A stretch of DNA of 20,597 nt from Lojkania enalia. Lineage: Eukaryota; Ascomycota; Dothideomycetes; Pleosporales. This document shows positions 1 to 9,439 of the stretch, piece after piece. The DNA lies in NCBI GenBank assembly GCA_010094045.1, contig ML986720.1:55330-75926 (forward strand). The letters are read 5' to 3'. The first letter of the stretch is position 1. Each line of letters starts with the position of its first letter. The translations under genes and the position numbers were made by a program. A model generated the notes under the pieces. The model ran no database searches. It saw only the letters and a program-made list of their open reading frames with translations, and had not been told where the DNA came from.

Positions 1-500
1 TAATAAGTAGTAGATAGTTTAATCTTTACACCTAAAATATAGCAGAATTCGGACTAGAAACTAGATATAAACTAAGGTTCTTAGTCTAAAATAATTGTTT
101 CGGGCGTATAGCTAAAGCGGTATATCTATTAAATAAACAATTCGGCTATTCCCCTTACGTTAATTATATAATAGTAGGGGATAGATACCGCTTATTTAGA
201 CAGGCGATCGATTACTACTATAATCTAATTGTATCCGGACTTATCTATAGGGAAATTCTTAAAGTTAATATACAGGTACTATATTAGTTAATTTAGTATA
301 GGAAATAGGTAGATAAAACCTAGGGTTCGGGTTTATATCGGATAAACTTTATAGTATAGAATGCAATTCTATATATATTATTTGCAAGTAGCCTTTATAC
401 CCTTCTAGTAGTACTTCTAGGATAGTAACTAATAGGTTTTAGTAGCACTTAGGTATGCGGAGGATACTTAGTTATAAGCCTCTTATATAAGTCGCGTGTA
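1..500 (-). pseudogene. integrase: HHCC zinc finger and first half of DDE core, inactivated
   Basis: The N-terminal HHCC finger is readable. His codons are TAT (474-476) and TAC (453-455), the first Cys is intact (363-365), and the second Cys is TAC (354-356), so the finger reads Y-Y-C-Y. The core follows. The first catalytic Asp is AAC at 264-266 (YLYINFK). The strand SGYN, stop, IIVVIDRLSK is intact around 207-238. The second catalytic Asp survives at 84-86, in a degraded version of the usual SDRGPQF block, 60 codons after the first. The frame ends in LSTTY at the window edge. The catalytic Glu lies outside. Confidence 0.93.
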
Positions 501-899
501 AAGGCCTAAATCTAATAGAATATATAAGCGATTGTTGTAGAGGAGTAGTCTATTCTCTATCTAATACTTGTAGGGTAGAAGTATACGTTCCTGCGCGAAG
601 GAGGCTCGGTTTTCCTATAATAATGTGTTAATTAACTCTAGAGAGTCTAGTAATATAACCTACTCCTAGCCTTTAATAACATTTAGTATAGCCGCTTAAG
701 TTATTATTTAAGTAATATAGGACTAAACTAATTTAGCATTAATTTGGGGGTGAAGTTAATATAGTCTGAGTAGGACTCTCAACCGGTTGTCGGTTTAAGC
801 TGCTTTTAAGTTTTCCATATCTTATTCGTAATAACTGAGGATGTCTACTCTAGTATTATTCTTATCTAGAGTATATTTGATTCGGAACTAATACTAAAC

Positions 900-1325
900 T
901 AATTCCTCAGTCTAATAAATTTAACAAGTATTAAGTACCTTTATAATTATAAAATATTTGAGTAAGCAATAATTGGTGTATACTAGAGTCCTAGTAGCTA
1001 CCAAAGTAAGTTCTACCCTCTATTACTTAAATATAGTAATAATTGCGAACAGTTTCTTATTATAGATCTCCTAGTTCAGTTCTAAACCGGATAGAACCTT
1101 ACTATAGAACGCTATAGGGTACTATTTTCCGTCGGAATATTTCTATAATAGTACTCCTGTAACTACTCTATTAGAGGTATTAGTTTCTATTTTTATTTCT
1201 AACGCAGGGTTAAAGTAGTAGAGAGTAGGTATACTTAACAGGGCTGACTTCAATTTCTTAAAGGTAATATCACATTCTAAAGTCCATATAAAAGGGGTTA
1301 TAGGGCTCTATAATACGATAATTGG
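900..1325 (-). pseudogene. retroelement RNase H domain, all three acidic catalytic residues lost
   Basis: The domain begins with KKLKSALLSIPTLYYFNPALEIKIE. The first catalytic Asp (normally TDAS) is Asn at 1179-1181, giving ETNTSN. PIAFYSKVLSGLELN follows, then EIYNKKLFAI, where the usual D-K-E-L carries Asn and Lys, with the catalytic Glu now AAA at 1053-1055. The third Asp (normally TDH) is Asn at 972-974, giving YTNY. The end reads like the usual DNTRADxLSR block. RNase H would have degraded the RNA strand during reverse transcription. All three changes are G-to-A in the coding strand. Confidence 0.9.
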
Positions 1326-1589
1326 CTTTGCGACACGCGAGAATTCCGGTATAAACTATTAGTAGAATCCAGTAAAACCTAAGAAGGATTTTACACCCAT
1401 TATAGTAGTAGGTAGCTACTAGTTGTATAGTACTTCTACCTTCTCTAGGTTAACCTTAAGACCTTTATTTAAGAGGATATAGCTAAGGTATTTAGTTTGG
1501 GTAATATAGAATTCGCTCTTCTTAATATTAACTTATAACCCTACTTAACGTAATCTCTCAAGAACTTTCTTAACGTAGATAGCATATAT

Positions 1590-2110
1590 CGCCTCATCTT
1601 TAGAGTAGATAAAGATATTATCTAAGTAAGCGATATAGAAGTTATCTAGGTAGTCGATTAGTATATTATTTATATAGCGCTGGTAAGTTACTAGGCTATT
1701 ATATAATCTAAAAGGTAGAATTTTATACTTATAGGTTCCGTATTAAGTCCGAAAGGTAGTATATTCCTTAAAACTAGAATCTATTCTAATCTTATTAAAG
1801 GCCGCGCGAATATTAAACTTAGTAAAAATTGCTACCTTAGTAGGTTTAGACAAGAGTTTATCTATACGCGGTATCGGATATATATTCTTATAGGTAAGAG
1901 TATTAAGTTTATAATAATCTACGCAGATACGTAGGTTGCTATTAGGTTTATAAATGCAAAGAATTAGAGATGCGAAGGAACTCTAACTCTACTTAATATA
2001 CCTATACTATAGATTATCTATAATATACTTCTTAGTTGCTTCTAGCTCCTTAACGTTCTACTTATATAACAGGCTATAACTATTAGGGAGGGGTTTTATA
2101 AGGATAATCT
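1590..2110 (-). pseudogene. Ty3/gypsy reverse transcriptase domain, two of three catalytic Asp changed to Asn
   Basis: The palm and fingers are plainly readable: KELEATKKYIIDNL, then ASLILCIYKP, LRICVDYYKLN, YPIPRIDKLLSK, FTKFNIRAAFNKIRI, TFRT, YGTYKYKILPFRLYNS and YLDNIFIYSKDEA. The first catalytic Asp (normally LDI) is Asn at 1812-1814. In the YLDD box the first Asp survives at 1620-1622 and the second is Asn at 1617-1619. The Gly expected in PFGL is Arg. Identification as Ty3/gypsy rests on the order and wording of these blocks. The connection segment continues to about 1330, with a readable KSFLGF motif. Confidence 0.95.
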
Positions 2111-2659
2111 TATAATTATAAGAGTAGTATTCTAGTAATTAATAAGCCGCAGTTTTACTAAATATATTCTAATACTTATAGTATTTAGATAGTAATCGGA
2201 GATTTACTAGTGCTTTGTTTTCAGCCTCGTCTTCCAGCTCTAGGGCTTACTTATCTTTAATCAGCCGCTTAATTTCGTATAGAGACGTAGAGAAAAACTC
2301 GTTCTCTTTCCTCTTTATATTAAAGTAGAAAGTATTAGCTAAGATAAGAGTAATAATAGGAGAATAAACTTTCTTTAGATTAGGTTCGGACTTTATTTTA
2401 TACGGGCGTGCGGGAGCTTTAAGCTTATTTAGACTATAAGTTATAAGAGACTAATATAGTTTTAGCAGTTTTAGTAGACTTTTAATACGATAGATAGTTG
2501 GACTGCGGGACTACTAATACTAGTCCTTTTCCTATAGAGCGTCGCGTCGCTAGATATCTAGCTCTACTTTCTTATTGCGTGCTGGCTGAGTTAATTATAT
2601 AAGAAGAGGAGGTAAAGGATTATAAGTAGTAGGATACTTAGAGGGCTATATAATCCGAT

Positions 2660-2990
2660 TCTTATCTATATCTAGCAGGAGTTGAAAATAATATAACCAT
2701 TTAATACTAATAATACAATCCTAAGTACCTAGATCTATAATAATAAATAGGCAGTTTCGGATAGTTTTCCTATTAATTTATAGGTATAAGTAGATATACT
2801 AATTAACTAGGGTTTAAATTCGGTCCTAAAAACCTTTAACGGTGATTTTAAAGGGTAAGCGCTATATCGATAAATATAAAACTTAGGAGAGTAATCTAGC
2901 TACTATAGAATTAAGGAATAGGAAGCCTTAGGTGCTAGTATTAATAAGGGCGTTTAGTTGTATACTAACGCCTTTTAAACATAGAATAGT
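2660..2990 (-). pseudogene. retropepsin-like aspartic protease domain, active-site Asp changed to Asn
   Basis: The active-site segment reads ALINTST followed by a stop and GFLFLNS, where these elements normally have A-L-(I/V)-D-(T/S)-G-A. The catalytic Asp codon at 2940-2942 is AAT (Asn) and the Gly codon at 2934-2936 is AGC (Ser). The C-terminal part has FIIIDLGT, a stop, then DCIISIKW (Asp codon at 2733-2735). That corresponds to the second conserved block of fungal Ty3/gypsy proteases, with a hydrophobic run, D-L-G and then I-(I/L)-G before a Lys-Trp pair. The enzyme would have cut Gag-Pol into its mature parts. Confidence 0.75.
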
Positions 2991-3109
2991 GGGGATTTAG
3001 AAGTACTTTTCTCCAAATAAATGCGACAAATCGATGTTTAATAAATTATACTTACTTAAGCCTAGGATAGAGAGTTTTCCTAGACGTCTCTGTTTCCTAC
3101 CTAAGAACT

Positions 3110-4207
3110 ATCTAAGTGGTACTTATTTACGTCTAGGAACTCTTCTTCCTTAATCTCCTCTTATTTAACCTCTATCTCTTATACTTTAAAGACTATATAT
3201 TCGTTTATAAAGTATCCTAGTTTACTATAGTTATAGTAATTATCTAGGGTCGTATGCCTTTCAGGTACAGGAGTCTTACTAGGTTATTAGAGAGCGATTG
3301 TAGTAGAACGAGGTATTAATATTAGAGTAGATTAGAGTAGTATTAGATTATAGGTTACTTTAGATAAACTTTTAGAAACCTTCTAGTACTAATCCGAATT
3401 TATTTTAGCTGTAACTTGTAGGCTAGCAGTTTATTTTAGAAGGTTAGAAATGCTTCTCCTTTCTATATTATAGGCTGTTAAGTAGACAACTATAGCGTTA
3501 AAGAAGCCTTTCTATGTGAGCTTAAAGCTAAGGTTTAGTATCCTCAGGCTGGGGAGAATCTTATCTTATAGGTAGAAGAACCACTTAGATTGGGGTATGG
3601 ATCCCCTAATAGCTGTACTAATAAAGCGAGCTTTAAAAGTTGGGAACACTTCTCTCTTATTTATCCTTAGGACCTAAAACGCCTGTCGCGCCTCTATCTC
3701 TTTATTACCTATAATAAAATACGATTGTAGAAACGAAATTATTTCTTTAGCATTCTTAAACTAATACTAGTCTAATTCGGCTAGGTATTTTAGCTCTAGA
3801 TACTCTTTCGCAGTACTAGAGGTATATTCTTATATTAACGCTATGCGTGTACGCTCTATCTGATAGTAATCTATATTAATCTTAAGTCGGTCTAGGATCG
3901 AGGCTCGCTATTATTTAAATATAGGTTTATTACTATTTATAAGGCTTTCGATCTTAGGCGTATATTTAGTAAGGTAGGCTCGAGGGGGCTTAGGGGTAGC
4001 TAAGAGGTTTCTTACTAGAGGAGTTGTAAAAGTTTCTTAACATATTATTAGTTCTGATTTAGTAGTTTGCAGAGGTTAATCGGGACTAATAGTTTTCTAT
4101 TATATTAAGTATACGATCTCCTCCTATAAAATTGCAATTTATTCCTTAAAAGTTAGTTTACTCTAATTTCCCTCCAAATTAGATAGGTTCTTTATTATAG
4201 ACCTTAT
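3110..4207 (-). pseudogene. gag: gag (capsid plus nucleocapsid), RIP-broken
   Basis: The frame runs from possible start codons (now ATA) at 4207, 4198 or 4195 to beyond the zinc knuckle. The N-terminal part looks helical and charged. The middle (about 3900-3450) resembles fungal retrotransposon capsids, with stretches such as ARQAF, a LR-x-NKREVFPTFKARF segment and a following W-x-FYL segment. The C-terminal zinc knuckle lies at 3197-3238 and is destroyed. The product would have been the structural shell protein that packages element RNA. Several TAG/TAA stops interrupt it, and no frameshift was needed to follow it. The end is approximate, because the gag frame fades where pol begins in another frame. 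Confidence 0.85.
3197..3238 (-). other. Gag CCHC zinc knuckle with all four ligands changed to Tyr
   Basis: In the gag frame this reads Y-x2-Y-x4-Y-x4-Y (YYNYSKLGYFINEY). The spacing is exactly that of a retroviral-type C-x2-C-x4-H-x4-C knuckle, and the flanking Gly and aromatic residue are in the expected places. TGC/TGT to TAC/TAT and CAC/CAT to TAC/TAT are both RIP-type transitions. Confidence 0.85.
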
Positions 4208-4654
4208 AAAGAGGGGTCCGCCTGTTGTAGGGCCCCCTATAGGAGGTAACAGTTGTTCCACACGCGTAGATAGAAGTTTACTCTTACTACAACTTACGTA
4301 TATATCGGTTCTAGTATAAGAATTAGAAGGTAAATTATAGTCAGATATCGGCGGTTGCCTCCGATTCTGATAGGTTATTAGTAGTCTCTAAGTTTCTACC
4401 TAGGCGCACTCTACGCGGCTTTTCTAAAAGTAATCCTAATTGTAGGGGATAGGAAGTTCTAAACCTAAAGGCTTCGGTTAATAAGAGGTCTCTAAGATCC
4501 TATCTAGATAACTAAATAATTTAATATAATAGTATATAAATATTATAACCTAAACTAAATCGGATATATTTTAGACTTAGATATATTTAAATAAATAATC
4601 GATGCGATATTATTAAAGAGGCTGTTACTAGTAGTATTAAGTTCTTCTATATAA
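4208..4654 (-). other. retrotransposon leader between 5' LTR and gag
   Basis: This is about 450 bp between the inner LTR edge and the likely gag start. It would hold the primer binding site and the packaging leader. Directly inside the LTR the minus strand is AT-only for about 12 bases. No convincing match to a tRNA 3' end can be recognised, which may be due to RIP. No ORF of interest was seen. Confidence 0.5.
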
Positions 4655-4933
4655 TATAATAGTATAGGTAAGATAATAGGTCTAAATACGGCATGAATCT
4701 ACTTAGAGGTATATAGGAGTACGTAGGGGATTAGAGACCTAAGAATTCTATTAACACCTATAGGCCTTGTACGAAAGGATATAGAAGAACTACTAAGCTA
4801 CTTATAAGGGAGTATATAACTATATACGGAAGGGAAAAGGGGTAGAACCGGGGGTAGGATAAGATAAGCGAAAAGCTTTGGGATAAAGTTGTATATAAAG
4901 CTTTTCGTGGAACGATTTCTTTACATCATTATA
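4655..4933 (-). repeat. LTR, left copy (5' LTR of the left element)
   Basis: This 279-bp block is repeated in the same orientation at 19178-19455 with one net length difference. The ends read tataa...ttata on the plus strand. The right copy has tataacgg, so the original ends were probably TGTAA...TTACA, the standard TG...CA form after RIP. Sequence on either side of the two copies differs, which fixes the borders. It sits upstream of gag on the minus strand, hence 5' LTR. No matching short target duplication could be read in the flanks (4650-4654 tataa, 4934-4938 ttcta). Confidence 0.82.
4869..4907. repeat. perfect 11-bp inverted repeat inside left LTR
   Basis: CGAAAAGCTTT at 4869-4879 pairs perfectly with AAAGCTTTTCG at 4897-4907 across a 17-bp loop that contains a TATATAAA-like element. 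The same hairpin is kept in the right LTR at 19391-19429. It may be part of the promoter or RNA start region; the role is inferred only from its position. Confidence 0.75.
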
Positions 4934-5933
4934 TTCTATTTATTATATACTATATATATAATAAAGTAGTAGGTATATATTAGGCTGTTATTAGTAATAT
5001 ATAATAGTATTATTTAAAAGCGCGAAATATTTCTATATAAAAGTTTTTTATATTATAAAATTAGAAGGCTCTAGTAATCTTCTTAATAAGACTTATTTCT
5101 TAGAGTAAGAACTATTAATATCTTATTTAGATAGTACGTTTATATTTAATAGAATAGTTAAATAGACCCTAAAAGAGGATTTTTTTAAGGTTTAGTTATT
5201 AATAGAAGAGCTAGTAAAAATAAAAGATATAGAGGAATAGTTTAATAATTTTAATAGAGTTAATTTTATTAAGTTAATCTATTTAAAGTATCCTAATAGT
5301 AAGTTAGATATAGTATTTTTAGTAAGAACCTATATACCTTAGAAGAGTATTACTAGAAGTAAGCTATATATTACTATAGAATAGTTAGAAGGGTAGAGTT
5401 ATATTATAGTTAATAAAGAGGTAGTAGATTATATACTAAGGGTTTATAAAGTAGATAGAAGATATCTTCTAGGTATTTTTATAAGACGTATAGTAAAGGG
5501 TATTAATAAAGTAAAATAATTAATAGTAGATATTAATTATAAAGATTAGTTTTATAAATTTATATTAGAAGACCCTATTAGTAAAATAATAGAAGTTACT
5601 AGTATTAGTAGAAGTAGGTTATCGTAGTTAGTTATTAATATTAGTACCTCGATTTAGATGCAGTTATATAAGTAAAAGTATTAGTATAATTTACTTAAAA
5701 TTCTTAGAAGACTATTAGAAAAGAAATTCTCGGAAAGATAAGTAGGAAAATAGTAGAAAAGAAATTCTTGGGAGGTTATATAATTCCCTTAAAAAGGCTT
5801 AGAAGACTATATTACTATTAATAAGAAGAATTATTAGAATAGTATATATAGAGTATATATAAGCTATAGGAAGTAGCTAAGAGAGATAGTATTATATAAG
5901 TAAGGGGAGCGAGTGGCGGTATAATAATCTACT
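4934..5933 (+). repeat. array unit 0, type C, 5'-truncated by the LTR
   Basis: About 1 kb remains of a unit whose expected length is about 1.53 kb; the leader is missing. It contains ORF fossil C and the tail, with several ATTCTTAGAAGACTAT-like and ATTCTTGGGAGGTTAT-like copies around 5700-5810. It ends at the first visible boundary module (5934). Confidence 0.7.
5060..5735 (+). pseudogene. unknown ORF fossil, type C
   Basis: A single plus-strand frame of about 225 codons is interrupted by a dozen or more TAG/TAA stops at likely former Gln or Trp codons, with no TGA stop and no frameshift. The readable stretches look like real protein: KLEGSSNLLNKTYFLE, LLIEELVKIKDIEE, NFIKLIYLKYPNSKLDIVFL, SYIIVNKEVVDYIL and KVDRRYLLGIFIRRIVKGINKVK. 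It is rich in Ile, Leu, Lys and Tyr, partly because RIP turns Met, Thr, Val and His codons into such residues. I do not recognise a family. The frame ends in the tail repeat (LKILRRLLEKK), so the true C-terminus is unclear. Confidence 0.55.
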
Positions 5934-7467
5934 CTTAGTATACTATTATAATTCCTTTAGTATATAATCTAGAGTATATAGAGTATTTTGCTATATACTA
6001 TACGTATAGTAGAGCGTATAGTATATATTACTAATATATAGTAGAGGAACGAAGTTCTATAGTAGTTAAGTAAGTATAGAGAGAGCGGCAGCTCTTAGAG
6101 ATGCTAGGTATAGCTATAGCGACTAGAGGGAGTTAAAAACCTAATATAACTAGAGGGACCTAGAAGGATATAAAAGACCTTAGTATCTAATAGTATTAGA
6201 TATTTATAGGGGGTCCCTATAAATAGAGTTATATAACTAGAGAGGGAATTATATAGATATAATAGGCTATATAATATAACCCTTTAATTCCTAGTAAAAA
6301 AGATATTAACTAGTTTTAGTTCTAGTTTTTTCTTAGATATTTATATATATTAGAGGCTAGATATACCTCTTAAAATAGTGTATAGAGATAGTATATAAAT
6401 ATTCTTAAGAGACTATATTATCTAGTAGATATTTTAATAAAATATTATAGAATAGAAAATATTTTATATATATAATTAACTTATTAAAAAACTATATAAG
6501 GGTTTATATATTATATAAGTTTTTATTAGAAAAGTTTAAAGGGTATTATTATTAATAAAGTATCTAAAATTCTTAGAAAGTTATAATAGAGTAATATAGA
6601 GAGAGAATTTAATATAGTAGAGGCTATATTATATAGGTTATAGTTTTTATTTCTTAGTAAAGCTATATATAATATACTAATTTTCCGGATAGATTATAGT
6701 ATTATTTTTATAGTAACTATAGCTAATAGAAAAGTATAGTAGGATTAGTTATACTAATATTTTACAGAGGCGGTATATATTATACTATTATATAGGTTAA
6801 TATAGTAGATTCGATAGGATAGATAGCTATTCTATTATCTATAAGGGATAGTAGATAGGAGTTAAAAAATGTTCCTTAAGATAGATCGGGTCAGTTAATT
6901 AGTAATAATATTACGTTTATATAGAGTACAATAGAAAATAGTAGGCTTATTACTATTAAACGCTTATTATATTTATTAGAGAGCTAGTAGTATAATAAAA
7001 GTAGTTTTAGTAGAGTAGAGGATGGAGGGCTAGTACGAAGGATAAGAGTAGATAGTAGTAGTAGTTTAGTACGGTTGGAAGAGATATAGTAGAAGAGTTT
7101 ATAGCGAGGGTTTATATTTAAGTAGAAGTATTATTAGATTATATATATATAATAGTTGTAGAAGTAATAGTATTTTAAGTTGATACTATATTAAGTTTAT
7201 ATTACTAGAGTAGAGTAGGAGAATTATAAGAGATATATAGAGATATACTATATTATTATTAATAAAGCTAGAATAGCTTAAAAGAGTATATTATAATAAT
7301 AATCGTAAAAATTCTCGGTAGATTAAGATAATTTCCGTAAAATTCTCGGGAGAGTATATAAGAGAAAAAAAGGCTTAGGAGAGTATATAAAGGAGATTAA
7401 CTACAGGGAGTATAGTAGGAAATAGTTAGGTAAATAAGAGGAGCAAGCGGTAGTATAGTAATTAAAA
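5934..7467 (+). repeat. array unit 1, type D (1534 bp)
   Basis: It begins with the boundary module cttagtatactattataatt. The leader is of the long class: the quasi-palindrome equivalent lies at 6264-6283, 330 bp into the unit. It carries ORF fossil D and ends in a tail with AAAATTCTCGG-type repeats around 7310-7390. Confidence 0.75.
6314..6873 (+). pseudogene. unknown ORF fossil, type D
   Basis: About 185 codons can be followed in one plus-strand frame with many TAG/TAA stops. Readable pieces include FFLRYLYILEARYTS, YINILKRLYYLVDILIKYYRIENILYI, KGIIINKVSKILRKL and FLFLSKAIYNILIFRIDYSIIFIVTIANRKV. After about 6700 a second frame is also fairly open, so a small indel or a second exon is possible and the 3' border is uncertain. 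Further coding-like sequence may continue to about 7100. No family is recognised, and it does not align by eye with types A, B or C. Confidence 0.4.
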
Positions 7468-9015
7468 CTTAATATACTATTATAATTCTTTTAGTATATA
7501 AATATAGAGTATATAGATTAATTTACTATATATCTATATATACCTAGTAGAGTGTTAAACGTATTTACTTTATAAACCAGAGTAATTAGAAGAAGTAGAA
7601 GGCTATATAAGCAAGAGTAGACGAGTGTTAAAGAGAAGTAAAGGAGTATAATAGATACTAGAAGGCCCTATAGCTATAAAGTATTTGAGTAGAGGTAAGT
7701 TATAAAGATATAAGCTAGATAGTATAGCCTATTATATCTAGAAGGGTTAGTAGGAGTATATTATATTATCTTTTTCTTAGTTTTATTACTTTATATAGCT
7801 TTTATAGTCTTTCTATAATTTTTGTATAAACTAGTAGGAAAGATTCCTTATTTTTCTATTAATATTTTATAATAAGACTAATAAAGGGTAATAGATTTCT
7901 TTTAGAAGATCTATTAGTAGAATAGAAGTTAATAGTTCTAGAAGATATATAAACTTTTATAGAGTTATTTACTTTATAATATATCTTATATAGTTAGAAG
8001 GATTTAGTAGATACTAATTTCTTAGTATAGCTAAGGAGGCAGCTAGTTAATATTCCCTTAGCTTTGTTTAACAGGATAGAAAATAAGTTGTTTTTTATTT
8101 ATAATTACGTATATAGTAAGTTCTAAAAAAGCTATAAGAGATTTCTAGTAATAATTTTAACTCTAGCTAGAATTAGTAGAAAACTGTATCTTAGTTATAT
8201 ATTATATATCTCTAGAGGAAGTATAGTAGTATTTTACTTAAAAAAGTAGAACCCCCCCTAAAAGATATAGAGATACTAGTTATATTATATATAGTTAGAA
8301 TAAGGATAATAGAGTTAAAGTAACTCTAGATTAGTTATATCTAGTAGTAAAAATATAAGAATATATATAGTATAGAGATATATAAAAAAATTCTATATTT
8401 ATTATATAGCTAAGTATATATTAGTAGAAATAGTAGATATAAGAGTTAATACCGTAGGTTAGAAAGTTAAGGTAGAAGGTATATAATAATAAGATATATT
8501 TTTACTAGGAAGTAAAAAGAGTAATATAAAAATAGTCTAGTAATAATAGTAGATAGATAGTAAGTTATTATAGATTTAAAAGAGTATATCTAGATAGTAA
8601 AAATTACTAGTAGATAGGAGTTATAGATATTATAGAAGAGATTATAAACTAGAATAAATAGATGCGGCTGTAGTTAAATTATTTATATAAGATTCTTAGT
8701 AGATCTATAAAGTTTTTAGAAGAAGAGTAGAAGATTATATAGAATAAGATAAGAGAGTAGATTAACTAATTAATAGATATAAAGATTAATTAAGTATATC
8801 TATATAAAGTATTATAATAATAATAATTATAAAAATTCTTAAAAGATTATATTATCTTAGAAGATTATAGAAGTTCTCTAAAGAAGAGTTCTTAGGAGAG
8901 TATATAATTCTCTTAAAAAGTTCTTAAGAGAGTAAGTTAGGTTATATAAGTAGTATAAAGGTATAGTAGTATAGAAAGTAGCTAACTTAAGAAAGTAGTA
9001 GAGTAGTAATCTAGA
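7468..9015 (+). repeat. array unit 2, type A (1548 bp)
   Basis: The boundary module is at 7468 (cttaatatactattataatt). The short-class leader has its quasi-palindrome at 7712-7730, 244 bp in. The A-specific block 'ctttatata(a/g)ccttt...agtct' follows at about 7790-7825, then ORF fossil A1 and the tail (8820-8940) with several TTCTTA(A/G)(A/G)AGA repeats. Confidence 0.8.
7845..8740 (+). pseudogene. unknown ORF fossil, type A copy 1 (best preserved A frame)
   Basis: One plus-strand frame of about 300 codons runs through without a visible indel, broken only by TAG/TAA. Clear stretches are LIKGNRFLLEDLLVE, TFIELFTL, KDLVDTNFLV, LVNIPLALFNRIENKLFFIYNY, FLVIILTLARISRKLYLSYI and YISRGSIVVFYLKK. A Pro run (from a run of eight C) and a C-terminal part with FYIYYIAKYILVEIVDIRVN follow. 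The block from LLVE to ED-Y is shared with the five other A units, which supports real former coding sequence. The family is unknown to me. No signal peptide or membrane segment can be trusted after this much mutation. Confidence 0.6.
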
Positions 9016-9152
9016 CTTAGTATACTATTATAATTCCTTTAATATATAATATAGAGTATATAGATTAATTTACTATATATTTATATATAGTAGAGCGTAT
9101 AATATATATTATCTAATAAAGCGTTAGAGGAATAGATATTCTAAAGAAAGCC

Positions 9153-9226
9153 TATATAAATATAAAAGGTCTAGAAGGAGTAGAAATACTATATAAATAT
9201 AAAGTAACTAAAAGAAGTATAAATAT
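9153..9226 (+). repeat. 37-bp direct tandem duplication in type B leader
   Basis: Two adjacent 37-bp copies (9153-9189, 9190-9226) each start with TATATAAATATAAA and contain a (C/A)TA(G/A)AAG(G/A)AGTA core. The same duplication is present in the other B unit at 12219-12292. Confidence 0.8.
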
Positions 9227-9439
9227 TTTTTATAGCTAAATAACTAGATAGAAGTAAAAAGCCTTAGTATTTAGTTTAATTAGATAATTATAAGAGGACC
9301 CTAAAGTTAAGAATATTTAACTAGATAGGGAGTTATATAAAGAGTATATAGTAAAATATTATAGACTAGATAGTATAGTTTTTTTACTCTAAAGGGGTTA
9401 ATATCTTTAGAAGATTATTATATAGTAATATAGTATAGG

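Larger units (their letters stand above)
1..3107 (-). pseudogene. pol: pol polyprotein (PR-RT-RNaseH-IN), RIP-broken, 3' end outside window
   Basis: One reading frame (minus-strand codons whose first base has coordinate 2 modulo 3) carries all pol motifs from about 3000 down to base 1. These are protease, RT, RNase H, the HHCC zinc finger and the integrase core. No indel is needed to follow it across 3 kb, although dozens of TAG/TAA stops are present. Gag lies in a different frame (1 modulo 3), a -1 relation, so Pol was probably made by -1 frameshifting or as an overlapping ORF. The exact start of pol is not visible. Catalytic residues are replaced in every enzyme, as listed for the individual domains. 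Confidence 0.93.
1..4933 (-). mobile_element. Ty3/gypsy-type LTR retrotransposon, RIP-inactivated, truncated by window edge
   Basis: On the minus strand the order is LTR, leader, gag with zinc knuckle, protease, reverse transcriptase, RNase H and integrase. RT before integrase is the Ty3/gypsy (Metaviridae) order. The element leaves the window inside the integrase core, so the third catalytic residue, any chromodomain and the 3' LTR are not visible. Stops in the decayed frames are TAG or TAA at places where Gln, Trp or Arg codons are expected. That, together with frequent Asp-to-Asn, Cys-to-Tyr and His-to-Tyr changes, is what RIP (C to T on either strand) produces. The element cannot encode active proteins. 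Confidence 0.92.

Noticed and set aside
4600..4654. tRNA-type primer binding site inside the left LTR
   Set aside because: The bases next to the LTR are AT-only, and no match to a tRNA 3' end can be made without assuming many changes.
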